NCBI RefSeq assembly: GCF_034190915.1
Contig: NW_026947484.1
Span: 207,774,657 to 207,838,656, forward strand
Source of the DNA: Cavia porcellus
Lineage: Eukaryota > Chordata > Mammalia > Rodentia > Caviidae
DNA length: 64,000 nucleotides
Direction: 5' to 3'
Shown here in pieces: positions 48,490-60,890 of the stretch. Each line of letters opens with the position of its first letter. Within the stretch, counting starts at the first letter, position 1. The notes under the pieces were generated by a model. That model had not been told where the DNA came from, ran no database searches, and saw nothing but the letters and a program-made list of their open reading frames with translations. A program made the translations under genes and the position numbers.

Positions 48490-49300
48490 ACAATTTTAAG
48501 CAGCACTCTGAGTGTAGTAGCCCTTATCTTCTTGATTATGTACTTCTTATAAAATCTCTGATTCCTTAGTTCCTTTGCAAGTAATGTCTTTCTGTTTGTC
48601 TTTAATGTTCAGAAATGTGAATACAACTTGCATTCTAATGTAGCTTTTCCGTATTGTATCATTTTATTATATGCCCTGCTTGATGGTCAGTATACTACTT
48701 ATCTTAGTGTCTATAGTAACTTTTAGAAATTTCTTAGGAACCACTTCTTGAAGCATTTTTTTTCCATTTTATTTTTCCTGTCTGAGATTACTGTTATGTA
48801 TGTCTTAAGGTCACTCAAGTTTAGATATTTTGCTCTTCTTTTCTTTTTCTTTCTTTCTTTGTCTTTTGGCCAGTTTTGATATTTTCTACTGACCTATTTT
48901 GAAATTCACTAATTCTTTTCTTGGTGATATCGAGTCTACTTATGATCCCATCAAAAACATGTATCTTCTCTTTTACTGCTTATCCCCCAACCTTGGATTT
49001 CCATTTAGTTCTTTCCTGTTACAGTTTCTGTACTGAAATGATTTGATTTTATGTGCTTTACACATTTTCCTCTAGAGTTACTGCATATTAAGATTAATTA
49101 TTTTACACATTCTTTGGGCTGGCTCCACCATCTGTGACATGTCAGAATCTGACTTTGACAGCATTTTAGTTTCTTCAGGCTGAGTTATTTTTCTTGCTTT
49201 TGTGCAACATCTTGGGATTTCTTATTTGAAAGGTAGATAGCTGGTATAGAGAAAGAGATAGTCAAGTAAAATACATATTTCATTATGTGTAAAGACTACT
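48490..49300 (-). mobile_element. Old L1M element, antisense
   Basis: Blocks such as TTTGAAATTCACTAATTCTT, GTGATATCGAGTCTACTTAT, TTGGATTTCCATTTAGTTCT and ACAGTTTCTGTACTGAAATG match the antisense region of old L1M elements in the right order. No open frame remains. The segment may extend further right to about 49800, but no diagnostic block is seen there. Confidence 0.65.
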
Positions 49301-50610
49301 TAGACATGAATGTGTCTTCCTTCCTTTCCATAACTAACCATGTCCATCTCTAATGTAGGGTGTCATGTCAATGAAGTATTACCACAGCAGCAACAACATC
49401 AGATATTGTGGGATTGTAATTTTCTGAAATTATGAGTCAGAAACTGAAGTTTTTGATACTAGGATTCCTACTGAATTCTTGTACTGATGGCTTGGGTTTC
49501 CATGTTGGATTACTTTGCCAGAAGTTTTTCTTTGATCTCTGCTCTTCTGAGATAATCAGTCTTGTGTGTGCTCTGGAATACATTACACAGTTTTCCAACT
49601 TTGAGCTTTCTGACTTGGAGTGGCAGTGGAAGGGCAGCATTCTCTGAAGTACTAATTCTTCCCCACATCTCCAAAGGATTCATTTCCCTGCATTTTGGTA
49701 CTTGGTCATTAGGAATACCCCATCTCTCCTCCAACTACCAAGGTAATAACCATCATACCTCTCTCTTACGCCCTTGTCCTCCTAGCAAGGCAAAACAATA
49801 ACCACTTTGCTCTTCTCTTGACAGATTTAAGTTTTTTTCTCTGTAAGACAGACAATAGGTACAGAGTGGGCTGAGTTGTGGAAATTGCTATTATTTGTCT
49901 CTTCAAGTCAGCACCACAAAAATTTTTCCTTAGGGTACTATGCAGTCTCTCCTGTGAATATCTTCAAGGGATCCTTTAGAAAATGTTCACAACAGATCAT
50001 GAACTTTCACACATCTGCATCCTCTGGCCTTCACTCTAATTCTTCCCTGTATTTACACTTTAGCAATTCACTAAAATGTATCAGCTATCTCGCCTTATTA
50101 ATGTAAGTGGCATTCAGTGTCTATCCCAGATAATTACAAGTTTAAATCCCGTTTTTCCACACAGGCATCAGATTTTCTCCTTCCAGGCAGTATATATGGA
50201 GACTGTCCCCACAATAACAGAGCCAGTAAGAATTACTGCCAACTTTCCTTTTCCTGTGTTCCTGGAAAATACATTTTATCACAACATATACAAAGCTAAC
50301 ATTCTTGCTAACATTTTAACTCCCTAACTTCTTTCTCTAGGAAAGGAAATACAGATTAATATAGAACAATTTTGTCTGAAAAATTTGTGGAAATGCTTAA
50401 GGATAATCACAGTTGTAATAAAATGATTTGAAAAATTTTGGTGCTTGTATGTGCACTCAGAAGTTTGTTTTGAAAATGAAAATTTGCTCTCAGAATATTA
50501 TTGATGCAGGTACTATATTAATGCCATCATCATCAATAACAGAATCATTTTAGATTCAACTGATCTGATCCAACTCTTCCTGGAATAAGGTACTACACTC
50601 AAATGCTGGG
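49301..50610. other. Unassigned DNA
   Basis: Several overlapping open frames of 60-83 codons on both strands lie at 49430-50330. None has a recognisable domain or continuation, so none is called. The stretch may be an extension of the L1M element on its left. Confidence 0.35.
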
Positions 50611-51124
50611 TGTTGGGGTTTATCTGTCTGTTAAATTATGTACTTTATGTAATTTCTATCATCACATTCTTGTTTAAGTCAAGCTAATGTGAACATTACA
50701 TAAGACCTTTTTAGATGCAAACATCTCCTCACATTGCTTACTGGTTGATACATTGTGTGAACAGTTAAGAAGTTTTACTAAGAGACTCAGCAGGGAGCCA
50801 GAGTTCTTCCTTTGTAAACATTCTCATCCTGTGAAACAGAAGAAGAACAAGGAGATTCTGTGAGTGCTACACAAGCCCTGGAAGGGGGTGACCTATATAT
50901 ATGTAAAGGAAGAAAAGAGGCCTACTCTGTCCCCACTTTGCTGTGACCTCTTCTGCTCTGGCTGCTGCCTTGAAGTGTTGCCCCAGTGCCATGCCACCCT
51001 GCATTGGAGCCAGCTGATTATAGACTGAAACCTCTACAAACAATGAGCTAAACAAATCTTTCCTTTCTTTATTTTGGGCGTTGGGTATTTTGTCCCAGCA
51101 ATGAAAGAAAAGTAACCAAGACAC
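50611..51124 (+). mobile_element. Rodent MaLR-type LTR
   Basis: The 3' part reads GACTGAAACCTCTACAAACA, ATGAGCTAAACAAATCTTTC and GTATTTTGTCCCAGCAATGA, then GAAAGAAAAGTAACCAAGAC, the usual end of MT/ORR1-type MaLR LTRs. GGGTGACC...TGCTGTGACCTCTTC sequence precedes it. The 5' boundary at TGTTGGGGTTTATCTGTCTG is a best guess. No internal region is adjacent. Confidence 0.75.
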
Positions 51125-51599
51125 TAAGATTTTAATTAATACATAGACTATCATGTTTATATTCCAGGCAACCTGAAAAAACAGATGAAAGTTAGATTTT
51201 TAAACTTCAGTTTGGGGTTAAGCAAGTAGTCCAGATTTTGAAGCTTGCTGGACTATTTCTTTTTTCTACACTATCCATCCCTTCAGAGGTGGATTAATAT
51301 CTGCAACTGAAATACTACTTCTGTCATGTGTTTTTTAAGTATAAAATGGCCTTCCTTTTTGCTTGCTTTCAACTTTCAAGCCTGTTTTGTTTTCCCAACT
51401 AAATACATGATCCAATGATTTATTCATTTAAACCCAGTTTCTTCTTACAGCAATTTCAGTGTCAAATTTAAATATGTATATTATAAAATGTGAGTGTGTA
51501 AGTACATAAAAGTTTACTTTTCCTCACTTTCTGTCACAGATGAGTTATAACTATAGCAATCAAATTATATCCATCATCTTAAAAAGTTAAGACCTTTTC

Positions 51600-52200
51600 T
51601 AAAAAAGGACATAGAGAAATCAATAGCCATGCATTTTCTATAGAAAATTATGGAAATAAGAGAGCAGTATGAATTGAAAGCAAAAAGAAGTGATAAAAAT
51701 TTAAAGTAGAACAATCACACTGCAAATGAGAAATCAATTAATAAACTCAAAAAAACCAAAAGCAGGATTTTGACAAATACAATTGCACTCGATGACCCAC
51801 TAGCCATCCCAGCCAAACAGACAAGACATAAAATTTTAACAAAAATACCAGAGAGAGATCATGATTTATGATCCTACAAAAATGATAATGAACATTACAA
51901 ATACTGGGCCATTACGAAACTCAGTAATAAGACCAATTCTTTGGAAGACACAGACTACCAGAACTCACAGGGGAAGCAAGTATATCATTTGAATAATTCT
52001 GCATCTATTAAAAGAAAGGATCCAAAAATTAACACATTTTCAAAAAGAAAAATACGAGGCACAGCATTAAAGCATTCTACCAAACTTTTAAGAAATATAT
52101 TATAATAAATGTTTGAAACATTTTAAAAAATAAAAGTAAAAGGAATACTTACCAACTCACTTTATAAAACAACCCTAACTCAGAAGAAAATTCAAAGTAT
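51600..52200 (+). mobile_element. Old L1 ORF2 linker fragment (probable)
   Basis: Diverged plus-strand blocks including TTCAAAAAGAAAAATACGAG, CATTCTACCAAACTTTTAAG and CTTACCAACTCACTTTATAA follow the order of the L1 ORF2 region between the endonuclease and reverse transcriptase. It is full of stops. Confidence 0.5.
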
Positions 52201-52329
52201 TTTTCTGTAAGTACCACAGAGGCTGAATCACATAAATATTGAAAAGCTCTGATTTTATTAATATTTAAATCAAAATATTTTAGAATATATGCTGAAATTT
52301 CTTTGATTCATTATTTAGGAGTGTATTGT

Positions 52330-52540
52330 GTAATGTAGATATATTTTGGGATTTTCAGCTACAATTCTATTATTGAGTTTTTGTTTAATTCTTTTGTAGT
52401 CTAAGAGCATGCTTTGTATATTTTGTATTTTGTAAATGTGTGGATTTCTGTTTTATGTCCCATAATATGTTCTATCTGCTTAACTGCTCTATTTAAGAGT
52501 CAGAAGAATGGATAATGGTAATTGGATGAAATATGTCATA
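52330..52540 (-). mobile_element. Old L1 ORF2 fragment, antisense
   Basis: TAGTCTAAGAGCATGCTTTG, then TTTTATGTCCCATAATATGT and TCTATCTGCTTAACTGC match the antisense 'gtggtctgagagcatgctttg… ttttatggcccagaatatggtctat' region of L1. It lies just right of a plus-strand L1 fragment. Confidence 0.75.
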
Positions 52541-52660
52541 AGTAATAATCAGGGGAAAAAAGATTTATCAATTTAAATTAGAAAATTCTTAACCTTCTCA
52601 CATACATATTTTATTCACATCTTTTTTTAAAAGAAAAATAAACTCACTTTTATTAGATTT

Positions 52661-52733
52661 TTATCTAATAAATTAAATTTATTTTATTATTTTATCTAAT
52701 AAATTAAAATTATTTTATCTAATAAATTAAATT
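52661..52733. repeat. Three spaced copies of TTATCTAATAAATTAAA
   Basis: The 17-base unit TTATCTAATAAATTAAA occurs at 52661, 52692 and 52715 with different AT-rich spacers, giving a short irregular tandem array. Confidence 0.9.
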
Positions 52734-54076
52734 ATTGTTAGATTTCTAAACAACTCTAATTCATCAAATTTAGTACTTGCAATATATCAAATTGTAAACC
52801 TCAATTAAGTAGAAATAAATTATTATTTTATTATATTTTTCTCCTATATATATATTTACTTAACTAATTGAAGTTTATATTAATATAAATTTTAAAACTA
52901 CTAAAAGCATTTTGATCAAAATGATCACAATATAAAAATGGTATTTGATTACTTGAGTTGATAGAATTAATGTCTCTTACATATTAAGAGTCAACTCAGA
53001 AAATGCTTTTGGCTTATTAAACTGTTTTTAGTGATGTACAGAAATACATCTAAAATAGATGGGGGTCTCCAGGTCAAAGTCAGTGGTAGACTAAATGCCC
53101 TCAGAAAGTCTACCATTAACGGCATCTAGACTCTGGACAAATCCTGCCTGAACTTTCCTTTTCCACTCTCTAAGAAAGCACAGAGACAGAAAAATAATTT
53201 AATCTGTAATTAGTCAACAGTGAGTATTAAGTGATAAGACAAATGAAATTGAGACAAAGATAGAGAATGTGATATCAAGAAATGAGCTCTACGCTATTAT
53301 ATACAGGAAGACAGCTTAATTCAAACCTGGAGTTTCTCTATTAAGCCTACTATCTTCCAAGAAAACTAAAAATGACCTAGATAAATAGCATAATTTTTTA
53401 TTTGAAGGCAACATAAAACATAAATTTAAATCTGTCCTAAATAAATGTATCCCACATACATTCACGATTCAAAACATTGAAATAAAAAACATATGAGGTT
53501 AAAATCATAAATCAAGAATTCCACAATGTCCAGTTATTTTGAGAGTACATACTTAGTTGCAGTATTATATAGCTATCACCTATTATTAAATACATTAGTT
53601 ATAGAAATAAAAATTAAACCTAAGAAAATTAACAAGCAAAATGAGACTAAGGAAAATGACTGGTTAATTTTTTTAAAGTTTATATATATTTTAATATTTA
53701 AGATGCACTTAAAGACTGAATCAAAGTTTCAAAAGCAGATTAGACAAAGCTAAATATACCAAAGTAACCTAAACATAATTTCTTTTAAACTGATAAGAAT
53801 GTGGTAAAGACAAGTAGTTCTCAAAGTGTATAAAACAGGCTTATAATGAGAAGAAATAACATACTACAATAAAGCTACAAAGACCAATAAATCCTTTTAA
53901 AAATTGAAAATTCCAAAATTGGACAAAAGGGAAGTAATTTATGATATGAGAGATTGTAAAATAACACTTTCAATGTTTCAACCAAAATAAATATAAAATT
54001 ATCATTGCTTCAAATAATAAAATAAATTCCCAGGACTTAGATATTTAACAGAACTAAATATCAAAAATATAACTAT
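52734..54076. other. Unassigned AT-rich DNA
   Basis: No coding region or confident repeat was found. Confidence 0.4.
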
Positions 54077-54160
54077 GACTGGGCTCATATTTAGTGATAG
54101 AGAACTTGCCTTCTGTGCATGAGGGAATCCCAGAGTTCAGTCCACAGCACTACAAGATAA
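54077..54160 (+). mobile_element. ID-like tRNA-derived SINE, old
   Basis: GACTGGGCTCATATTTAGTG, ATAGAGAACTTGCCTTCTGT and a B-box region CAGAGTTCAGTCCACAGCAC are a diverged ID-like unit; the A-rich tail is short. Confidence 0.7.
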
Positions 54161-54349
54161 ATAGCTGAATACAATAAAATTATGAAAAAGATACTATTCT
54201 CAGTTACATGGAGAACAGTTAAAAATTGACCTGTCGTTGGTTTATTAGCAAGTCATACAAAATTCCAAGGCATTTTACTGTGACTATAGAGAAATTAAAC
54301 ATTATACTTAAATATAACTATCAATTTAAATGCAGTATCCTTAAAAATC

Positions 54350-55125
54350 TTTAAATATTATCACTTTTTCACTGTCTGTGAGATTGACTTCTTATTTACA
54401 TTTATGAAATTTCATATATGATATACACGAGTCCTCTGCCAGACAAATATATTGCAACTGTCTTCTCTCATTCTATGCATTATTTTTCTCACCTTGGTGT
54501 TTTTGACAGACTTTTAAATTTTAATATAGGCCAATTTGCATTTTTTATTCTTAGTCCTTTAAATGCACTGCTTAATAAATATTTGCTCACTCTCATCTGA
54601 CATGATTTCCCTGACATTTTGCACTAAAACATATTTTGCTTTCACAAGTTAATTCAGTTTAACTAGAATGATGTGAGGTAGGAGGCAAAATAACTTTTTT
54701 CCATACGGCTTTCCTCTTATTCCCAGGATGCTCCATTGACAAGATCACCCTTTTTGAAGTGAATGGTAGTGTCACCTTGTCATGAATCATATGACTCACT
54801 TATGTCTGTCTGCTTCTAGACTCATTTTGCTCTGCTGATCTGTTTGCCTTTCCTTGTAAAACAGAGAAATGTATTAACTATTTAACATTTGTACTGAATT
54901 CAACAACAGCAACATAAGTCTTACAACTTTCTTCTAGATGGTATTTCGATTGTTGTACCTATCCCTTTCCAAGTCTATTAGTACCAGCTTAACTGAAAAG
55001 ATAAAACTGGCTTGCATTGTAGATTTAGAATACATTACACTGAATCTGTGGATTAGCCTGAGCTTCATTAGCATCTTCACCATGTTGTCTTTATTTCCGT
55101 AACTATGGACTCTGTCTGTCTCTTT
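54350..55125 (-). mobile_element. Old L1 ORF2 fragment, antisense
   Basis: Antisense L1 blocks occur in order. The 'gtgaggta…catatggct… caccattta' region is seen as GATGTGAGGTAGGAGGCAAA and TCCATACGGCTTTCCTCTTA. The 'ctgttccattgatctatg' region is seen as TTGCTCTGCTGATCTGTTTG. The 'cattgaatctatagat' region is seen as TTACACTGAATCTGTGGATT. The reading frames are destroyed. Confidence 0.8.
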
Positions 55126-55180
55126 CACTGTCTCTTGTCTTCTTTCTGTGTCTCTGTCTCTGTCTCTTTCACACAGACCA
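55126..55180. repeat. Imperfect (TCTCTG)n tract
   Basis: Irregular TGTCTC/TCTGTC units on the plus strand, adjacent to the antisense L1 segment. Confidence 0.8.
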
Positions 55181-55479
55181 TATACATGCATTTGTTTAGT
55201 TTTGCCAATTTAGTAAACAGTTCATTGAAGGATTTTAGAAAACTGTCACATTTCCCAGTGTTTAGGATTTATTTTTATATTGTGTTGGAAATAAAAAATC
55301 AGAAATATTTGTCTTTTGGAAAAAATATACTATCAAGATCAATTAGGGATACTGTGTATGTACAGTTATCACTTACTCATTCACCTAATTGACTTCTAGC
55401 CATTCTATAAGTAAGTGCCAGCTTTGCTGAGTTAAAGAGAGTGAAGTAGTCAGTAAAGTACTGTTTCTGGAAGAGCTTT

Positions 55480-55917
55480 GGCATGTGAAGTAGGCTGATT
55501 AAGTAGGGTAATTAAGGAAGATCTACCCTGTGGGCAAGCACCATCCAATTCTTTCAGGGCCTACGTAAAAGAAGGTGATGAAAGATAAGTTCACTGCCTC
55601 CTCTCTTGTGAAGCTGGAATATTTGTTTCATGTCTTTGGATACTAGAACTTCTGATCTCAAGCCACTGGACTCACAAAGTCACACCAACACCTCCCCACC
55701 TCCTGCGATTTAAGAGTGAGCCTCACACTAGAAGTTTCCATCAGTTTCGTGGTCCTCAGTCCTGGGGTTGGACACCATTGTGCTCTGACTCACAGAAGAC
55801 ACAGCACAGGACTTCTCAGCCTCCACAGCTGTGTAAACCCATTGCCATTATAAATTTTCTCTATAAACTTATAGTAGCATTGGTTCATTTCTCTAGAAAA
55901 TCTGTTGCATAATACAG
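55480..55917 (+). mobile_element. LTR-like interspersed repeat (family not named), copy 1
   Basis: A TCCAATTCTTTCAGGGCCTA block is followed by a GACTTCTCAGCCTCCACAGC block, TATAAATTTTCTCTATAAAC, and an end TTGGTTCATTTCTCTAGAAA...AATACAG. This matches a common mammalian repeat whose end normally reads like 'ctagagaaccctgactaatacag'. It shares that end with the element at 57201-57682. I cannot name the family with certainty; ERVL/MaLR type is likely. The left boundary is approximate. Confidence 0.6.
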
Positions 55918-56408
55918 ATTTCATAAGACTAAGATTAGTTGCTATATATCTAGCTATTCATTTGGGTTCTGCCTATAAAATTTCAGTCACTATACAGTTG
56001 TTTGTATCTCCTTATACTCCTGCAGGTGATTATGTCTATCTCTATCAGATTTCTATGAAATTGTACATTTGTGTGCAAAATGGAGCAAGGGAATAGTTTT
56101 ATTTGCCAAGCTATAACTAAACTTTTAGAAAGATAACAGTAGGAGTGGCAGATAAATACCTGTGCTATGAGGCACACACACCATTACAGGGACGTTTCAG
56201 TGATACAGGAGGAGGAGCTAACTACATCAGTCACAATCCTCAGTGGTACGGGAGAAAAGAATCGGTTTCAAATATAACTTAATTTTTAGAAATAACTTAG
56301 TAATAGTAATATCTAGTTTATGGCTAAACATAGAGTGAGAAACTTTAAAATTAGGTGGATGTTGAAGCCTAAAATTAACCAATACCAAGAAAGATGAATA
56401 AATCAGTC

Positions 56409-56500
56409 CATAATCCTAGCATTCTGGAAGACTGAGGCAGGAGGATAGCAAACTCATTTTCCAAAATTTAAGTTCTAGTTCGAAACTAGAAGTTGTATAA
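56409..56500 (+). mobile_element. B1-like SINE 5' fragment
   Basis: CATAATCCTAGCATTCTGGA, AGACTGAGGCAGGAGGATAG and CAAACTCATTTTCC match the 5' half of a B1/Alu-type SINE. The 3' half is not recognisable. Confidence 0.8.
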
Positions 56501-57200
56501 AAGGTCATCATTCTGTATTTTGGGATATTTCTTTCACTTTACCTTGTAGGTCTTTTGTTTCGTTACCTTTGTTGTTGGTGGTTTAGCCAACAACTAGCTA
56601 CACAGAAACTAATCTTGATCTTATGAAATCTGAGGTGTTTCCAAGAGTTGTTTCTCACTCACTGATGAGCCCTTTCACCACCTTTTTATGCTGTATGCTG
56701 TAGAAACATTTTCTGCTACTAAATATTAAATACGGTTATCTATGAAATTTGATTTGCATCTGCTATTATTTTGCTTTGAGTTTTTCCCAGTTTGACTCTT
56801 ACTGTTTCTCATTTAAGTTGTATCTTTACCTTAAATGTTTGTAGATTTTAAGCTATTTCATTACAGTTAAGAAAGAAAAACTTTTAAATGATTAAATTTC
56901 CTGGCACATGACTTACTGACTTCATCATAAAAGGATGAAATGGATACATTTATTTTTTAGAGGTCTACGAAATATCAATACTTAGAATTTTTTTAGGGGG
57001 TAATTTTTTATTAGTTCATTCTTTAAACCAGCATTCTCCAACAAGGTAGGCGAATTGACATTTCAGAAGATGCTTATTTCTCACGAATTTTCAGATAGAC
57101 ATTTACTTTGTTCCTCAAGCCTCAGTGTTTTATATTTGGTGACCCCAAATCCTGAGACTCATTAGGGATTTTGAGTACAAATTCTGCTTACTTCTTCTAG
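56501..57200. other. Unassigned DNA
   Basis: No exon was supported. A short stretch near 57030-57120 (CCAGCATTCTCCAACAAGGT, then AATTGACATTT) faintly resembles an old hAT-type DNA transposon such as MER5, too weak to call. Confidence 0.35.
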
Positions 57201-57682
57201 TGGTTGATTGATTGTGTCAACTTGATACAGTTAGAAGCTAACTAAATGGGTTTAGCAATTCTACACCCAAAGATGTAGAAGAAGACCCACCCTAGGGTGA
57301 GTTATCACCTCAAGGTATAAAAGGGGAGGAGGAAGGACAAATCCATGCCATTCTTGGGAGAAGCTCCAGTCTTCGCCTTTGGTTTGGACCTTGCCTCCTG
57401 ACTTCTAGTACAGACTCTTCAGCTTCCCAGCGTAGACTCTTCAGCTTTTCATCACAGAGCCTTTGGCCTTCTGTTGCGGACCCATCAGCCTGCTGGTGTG
57501 GACTTGCACAAGACACTAGGGTGAACTCCAGATCTTGGATTGAATCCTTAGGCCTCCAGTGCATACACACCCTCTGCACGCTTCCTCATCGGACTCTGTG
57601 ACTGACTATCGTAAGCCAATCTTGTTGTTTCTGTATATTCCGGGTTGTATCTGTTCTCTCTAGTAAAACCCTGACCAATACA
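57201..57682 (+). mobile_element. LTR-like interspersed repeat (family not named), copy 2
   Basis: TGGTTGATTGATTGTGTCAA, then a GAAGACCCACCCTAGGGTGA block, a TATAAAAGGGGAGGAGGAAG block, imperfect internal duplications of AGACTCTTCAGCTT, and an end CTAGTAAAACCCTGACCAAT ACA. Starts TG and ends CA, as LTRs do. TATAAAAG is a plausible TATA box. It is better preserved than copy 1, and an 89-codon frame on the minus strand is incidental. Confidence 0.7.
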
Positions 57683-60600
57683 CTTCTTACCAAATGTCTC
57701 AGCACTGGTCATATACTGGAGGCCACTATTTTCAGAAAAAGAAATATTATGTCTTCTTTTCTACTTTATTTTTCTAAACTGCTTCTCTTCTACTTACTGA
57801 CTTGTACTAATCTCCTCTTGTTATTAATTCCTTTGTAATTTTTTACCTTTCCCACAAATTTTCTCCCATTTGAATGGAATCTAGAAAGAGAAAAAATATA
57901 AATATACAAGGTATGATCAAAGTATATGGTGATTATTTAAATAAAATAATTGTTACAGTAAAAGACACATTGCTGTTTATTCATTCCTCGCTTAGAATAT
58001 CCATATTCCATTGGTGCTACCCCTTTCTGATGCAGTGCTATGGTAGAAGTAATCTTTCTAAGTGGCTGCATAAGGTGTGATTAAAAACTACAATGAATAC
58101 TGCTGCTACGTGGAGAGCCAAGCTACTAAAAAATACTATGGTGTGTCCTCACCCACCTCATTCACCAGTCATGCACCACGTAAGTTCAGATTCTTTCCCA
58201 AAATCAAAATGGACATGAATGACAAACATTTTCAGTCAATTCAGAATCCTGAGACAGCCACAACAAAACTTCTGTACTACTTCAGGGTGTGACAAGAACT
58301 GTTCAATAAATGTATTACAAGGAAAGAGGAGTGGTTTTAGAGCTATTAATTGCAATGTATCTTTCACAATATGAACTTTTAAAAAATTTAAACACAAATC
58401 ATATTTTTAGATTATAACCTACATATAGCTCTCATATTCAGTTATTCCAAATATGACATTGAGTTTAGAAAATCACTTATTTTCTAGTGAAAATTCAACC
58501 TTTCAAAGCTGAAAATTGAAGAATCTTTCCCATTTGTCTGAGAGGCCTATTATGACTTTAGTAAGTATATAAATAAAGAGATATTAAACATTCAAGTTAC
58601 ATTATCTTGAAACTAATCTGGAAACAAACCATCCATATTTCAGCAGATATGGCTTATACTGCATTCTGAATTTGCGAGTAAAAGTATAAATTGTGTCAGC
58701 ATGAGATGTTTACAGGTTCTACAGAATTTGTGTGGCCTAGATTGTATCGAGGGTGAGGTTTCCAGTGGAGATATATTACCACCACTGTCCCCAGAGTTCA
58801 AGCAATAAATTCCCTAAAGCCTTGCACATGACAAGGGTAAAAATCAAAGGTATCCATTATTTTATTATGTGCTGTCACTATCCAGTTTCTTCGCAATTCA
58901 TGTTTAAATTTTCCAAGTAAATAACTAAATAAATAAAATTAGCACTCAATTCTGAGAGAGGCATAGGCCTAATATTGTGAAATATTATATACATACACAT
59001 GGATAGATACACAATAAAAGAAGAAAAATGACTGCTTTTGCCTATTTTTAAATTCTTCATTTGGGACCTGGTAAATGAGACGAGCCAAGACATGTTAAAA
59101 AGGGAAGAAACAGATTATTAATTTATGCACACATCAGAGTAGTACAAGAGGGTAACCAAAGATAAATAATTTAAAATGTCATTTAGAATATATACTTATC
59201 TGATATTTTAGGCTAAAAGTAAAGGGATTTTAGGATTCTAGGCAGGAGAGGCAAGTTCTGAGAAAGGAAATGGAAAAGTAAGATAAAAAAGGATTTCTGA
59301 GCACAATTTGTTATGCAGATTTATGTTGGTGCTTCTTCCTTGATAAGCAGTGTTAAGTGTGCTCCTCTTCCTGATACAAGGGGAAGAGACATCTCTGCAA
59401 ATGGAAATTTCATTAGAAATGTAAATTTCCTGTAGAAAAAGAAAACATGTGCCTATTTTTAAAGCTTTTCTTATGTCTGCTTGTTCTGGATAGCTTTGTA
59501 TCTTGAAATAAACATATGTCAAGAGTGCACATTTTGGAGTAGCATACTCTGTTTGCCTCAACACATACATTTTGTAATATTTATGCACATTTATGCTGAG
59601 AAATCCATTAATTATTTGAAATTACCCATGTATTCACCACCTGTCAGTATACCTTCGGGTTGGAGCGACAAGATAGCATCAGTGATTAACTGGATTGACA
59701 TTAAGAATTGATTTGAAGGAGGCTAAGCACACTCTAACACAATCTGTAATATCTCCAATTGTGAGAGAAACACAGAAGCAGTAAAGTCTTCTTTTTTTCC
59801 TAACTATCTCCTTTTCAGCAGTTCAAAAACCTAACAGGTGTTAAGAGTTTCACTTCAGAGAAGAGTTTATATACCAAAAGAAAAAACTGTTCTCACTAAA
59901 GGCACAAACCATAGAGAAAAACCTAAATAAATAGGTCTAAGTGTTCCCAGATAACTGTCTTTAAGTTATATTATTATCCAATAATTCTTTTCCAGGAAAA
60001 TCTTTTTTTTTTTTTTTTATCAAAACTTAACAAATATACAAGTTTTCACTTTAGGATGCATCTTCATTTTCTCATGAAGAGTTTAATACAGTAAGTGATT
60101 TGGTATATCCACTGATTAAATAAAATAAATTTCTCTTATAAATTTGTCTTTCCACCTATAATTACAAGGAAAATCCTTCTCTTTTAAAGACTGTTAACAT
60201 ATCTTCAATGTTGCTTTTCGTTTAACTAAAGCTCTTGAACAAAATTACAAGGACTAAGTCTATGCTCAGGAATATGCCTGCCATCTTTTTTCCGGACAAT
60301 GTGATCATGACCTCAAATCAAGTACACTGAAGAATGTGCCCTGCTCGGTACATGATGATGAGTCTTCCCTATGTTAAGTGTGAGTGTTTCCTTGATAAAT
60401 GCTCCTCACTTTCTTTGTTGAGGAGAGCACTGCTTTGCAGATTTAACTCCATTTTTCACCTTATTTACTGAAGGTATAATAAATCTTTCTTTACCCCCTA
60501 CCTTCCGCTTGTGTTTATAAGTGTTACAGTCATCAGGAGATAAACTCACCATGCCTTGGCCTAGTGATCTTTATTATGCACCTAAGATGGAAGGAAAAAT

Positions 60601-60754
60601 ATTCCTCTTCCTGCACAGATTATTGTATAGGTCATTTTTATTTCTGTACTCCACATATTTTTCAACTTATTAAATTTTCTGCAGTGTGTAGTTATCATAA
60701 AGTAATTATTTTTAAGCTAGCTATTAGGGAACATAGAACTATATCATGCCACAT
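57683..60754. other. Unassigned AT-rich DNA
   Basis: No coding region or repeat was recognised. A 116-codon minus-strand open frame (59238-59588) shows no domain or biased composition and is not called. A poly-T run lies at about 60003-60019. Confidence 0.4.
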
Positions 60755-60770
60755 AAAGTCCCAGAGGCTG

Positions 60771-60874
60771 GGCCTGGGGATTTAGCTCAGTGGCATAAGC
60801 GCCCGCCTTGCAAGCAGGCAGTCATGGGTTTGATCCCCAGTACCGATAAAAACGAAAAAGACAAAAAACAAAAA
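60771..60874 (+). mobile_element. ID-like tRNA-derived SINE with 16-bp target-site duplication
   Basis: GGCCTGGGGATTTAGCTCAG, TGGCATAAGCGCCCGCCTTG, the B box GGTTTGATCCCCAGTACCG and the tail ATAAAAACGAAAAAGACAAA are intact. AAAGTCCCAGAGGCTG at 60755-60770 is repeated exactly at 60875-60890. It is the clearest recent insertion in the window. Confidence 0.98.
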
Positions 60875-60890
60875 AAAGTCCCAGAGGCTG

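Noticed and set aside
49430..50330. Cluster of overlapping open frames as exons of a gene
   Set aside because: Frames on both strands overlap, none has a known motif, and no consistent splice-site series links them.
57030..57120. MER5-like hAT DNA transposon fragment
   Set aside because: The likeness covers only a few words of sequence and could be chance.
57310..57579. 89-codon minus-strand open frame
   Set aside because: It lies inside an LTR-like repeat on the opposite strand and has no recognisable domain.
59238..59588. 116-codon minus-strand open frame
   Set aside because: No domain or composition typical of a real protein; frames this long occur by chance in 64 kb.
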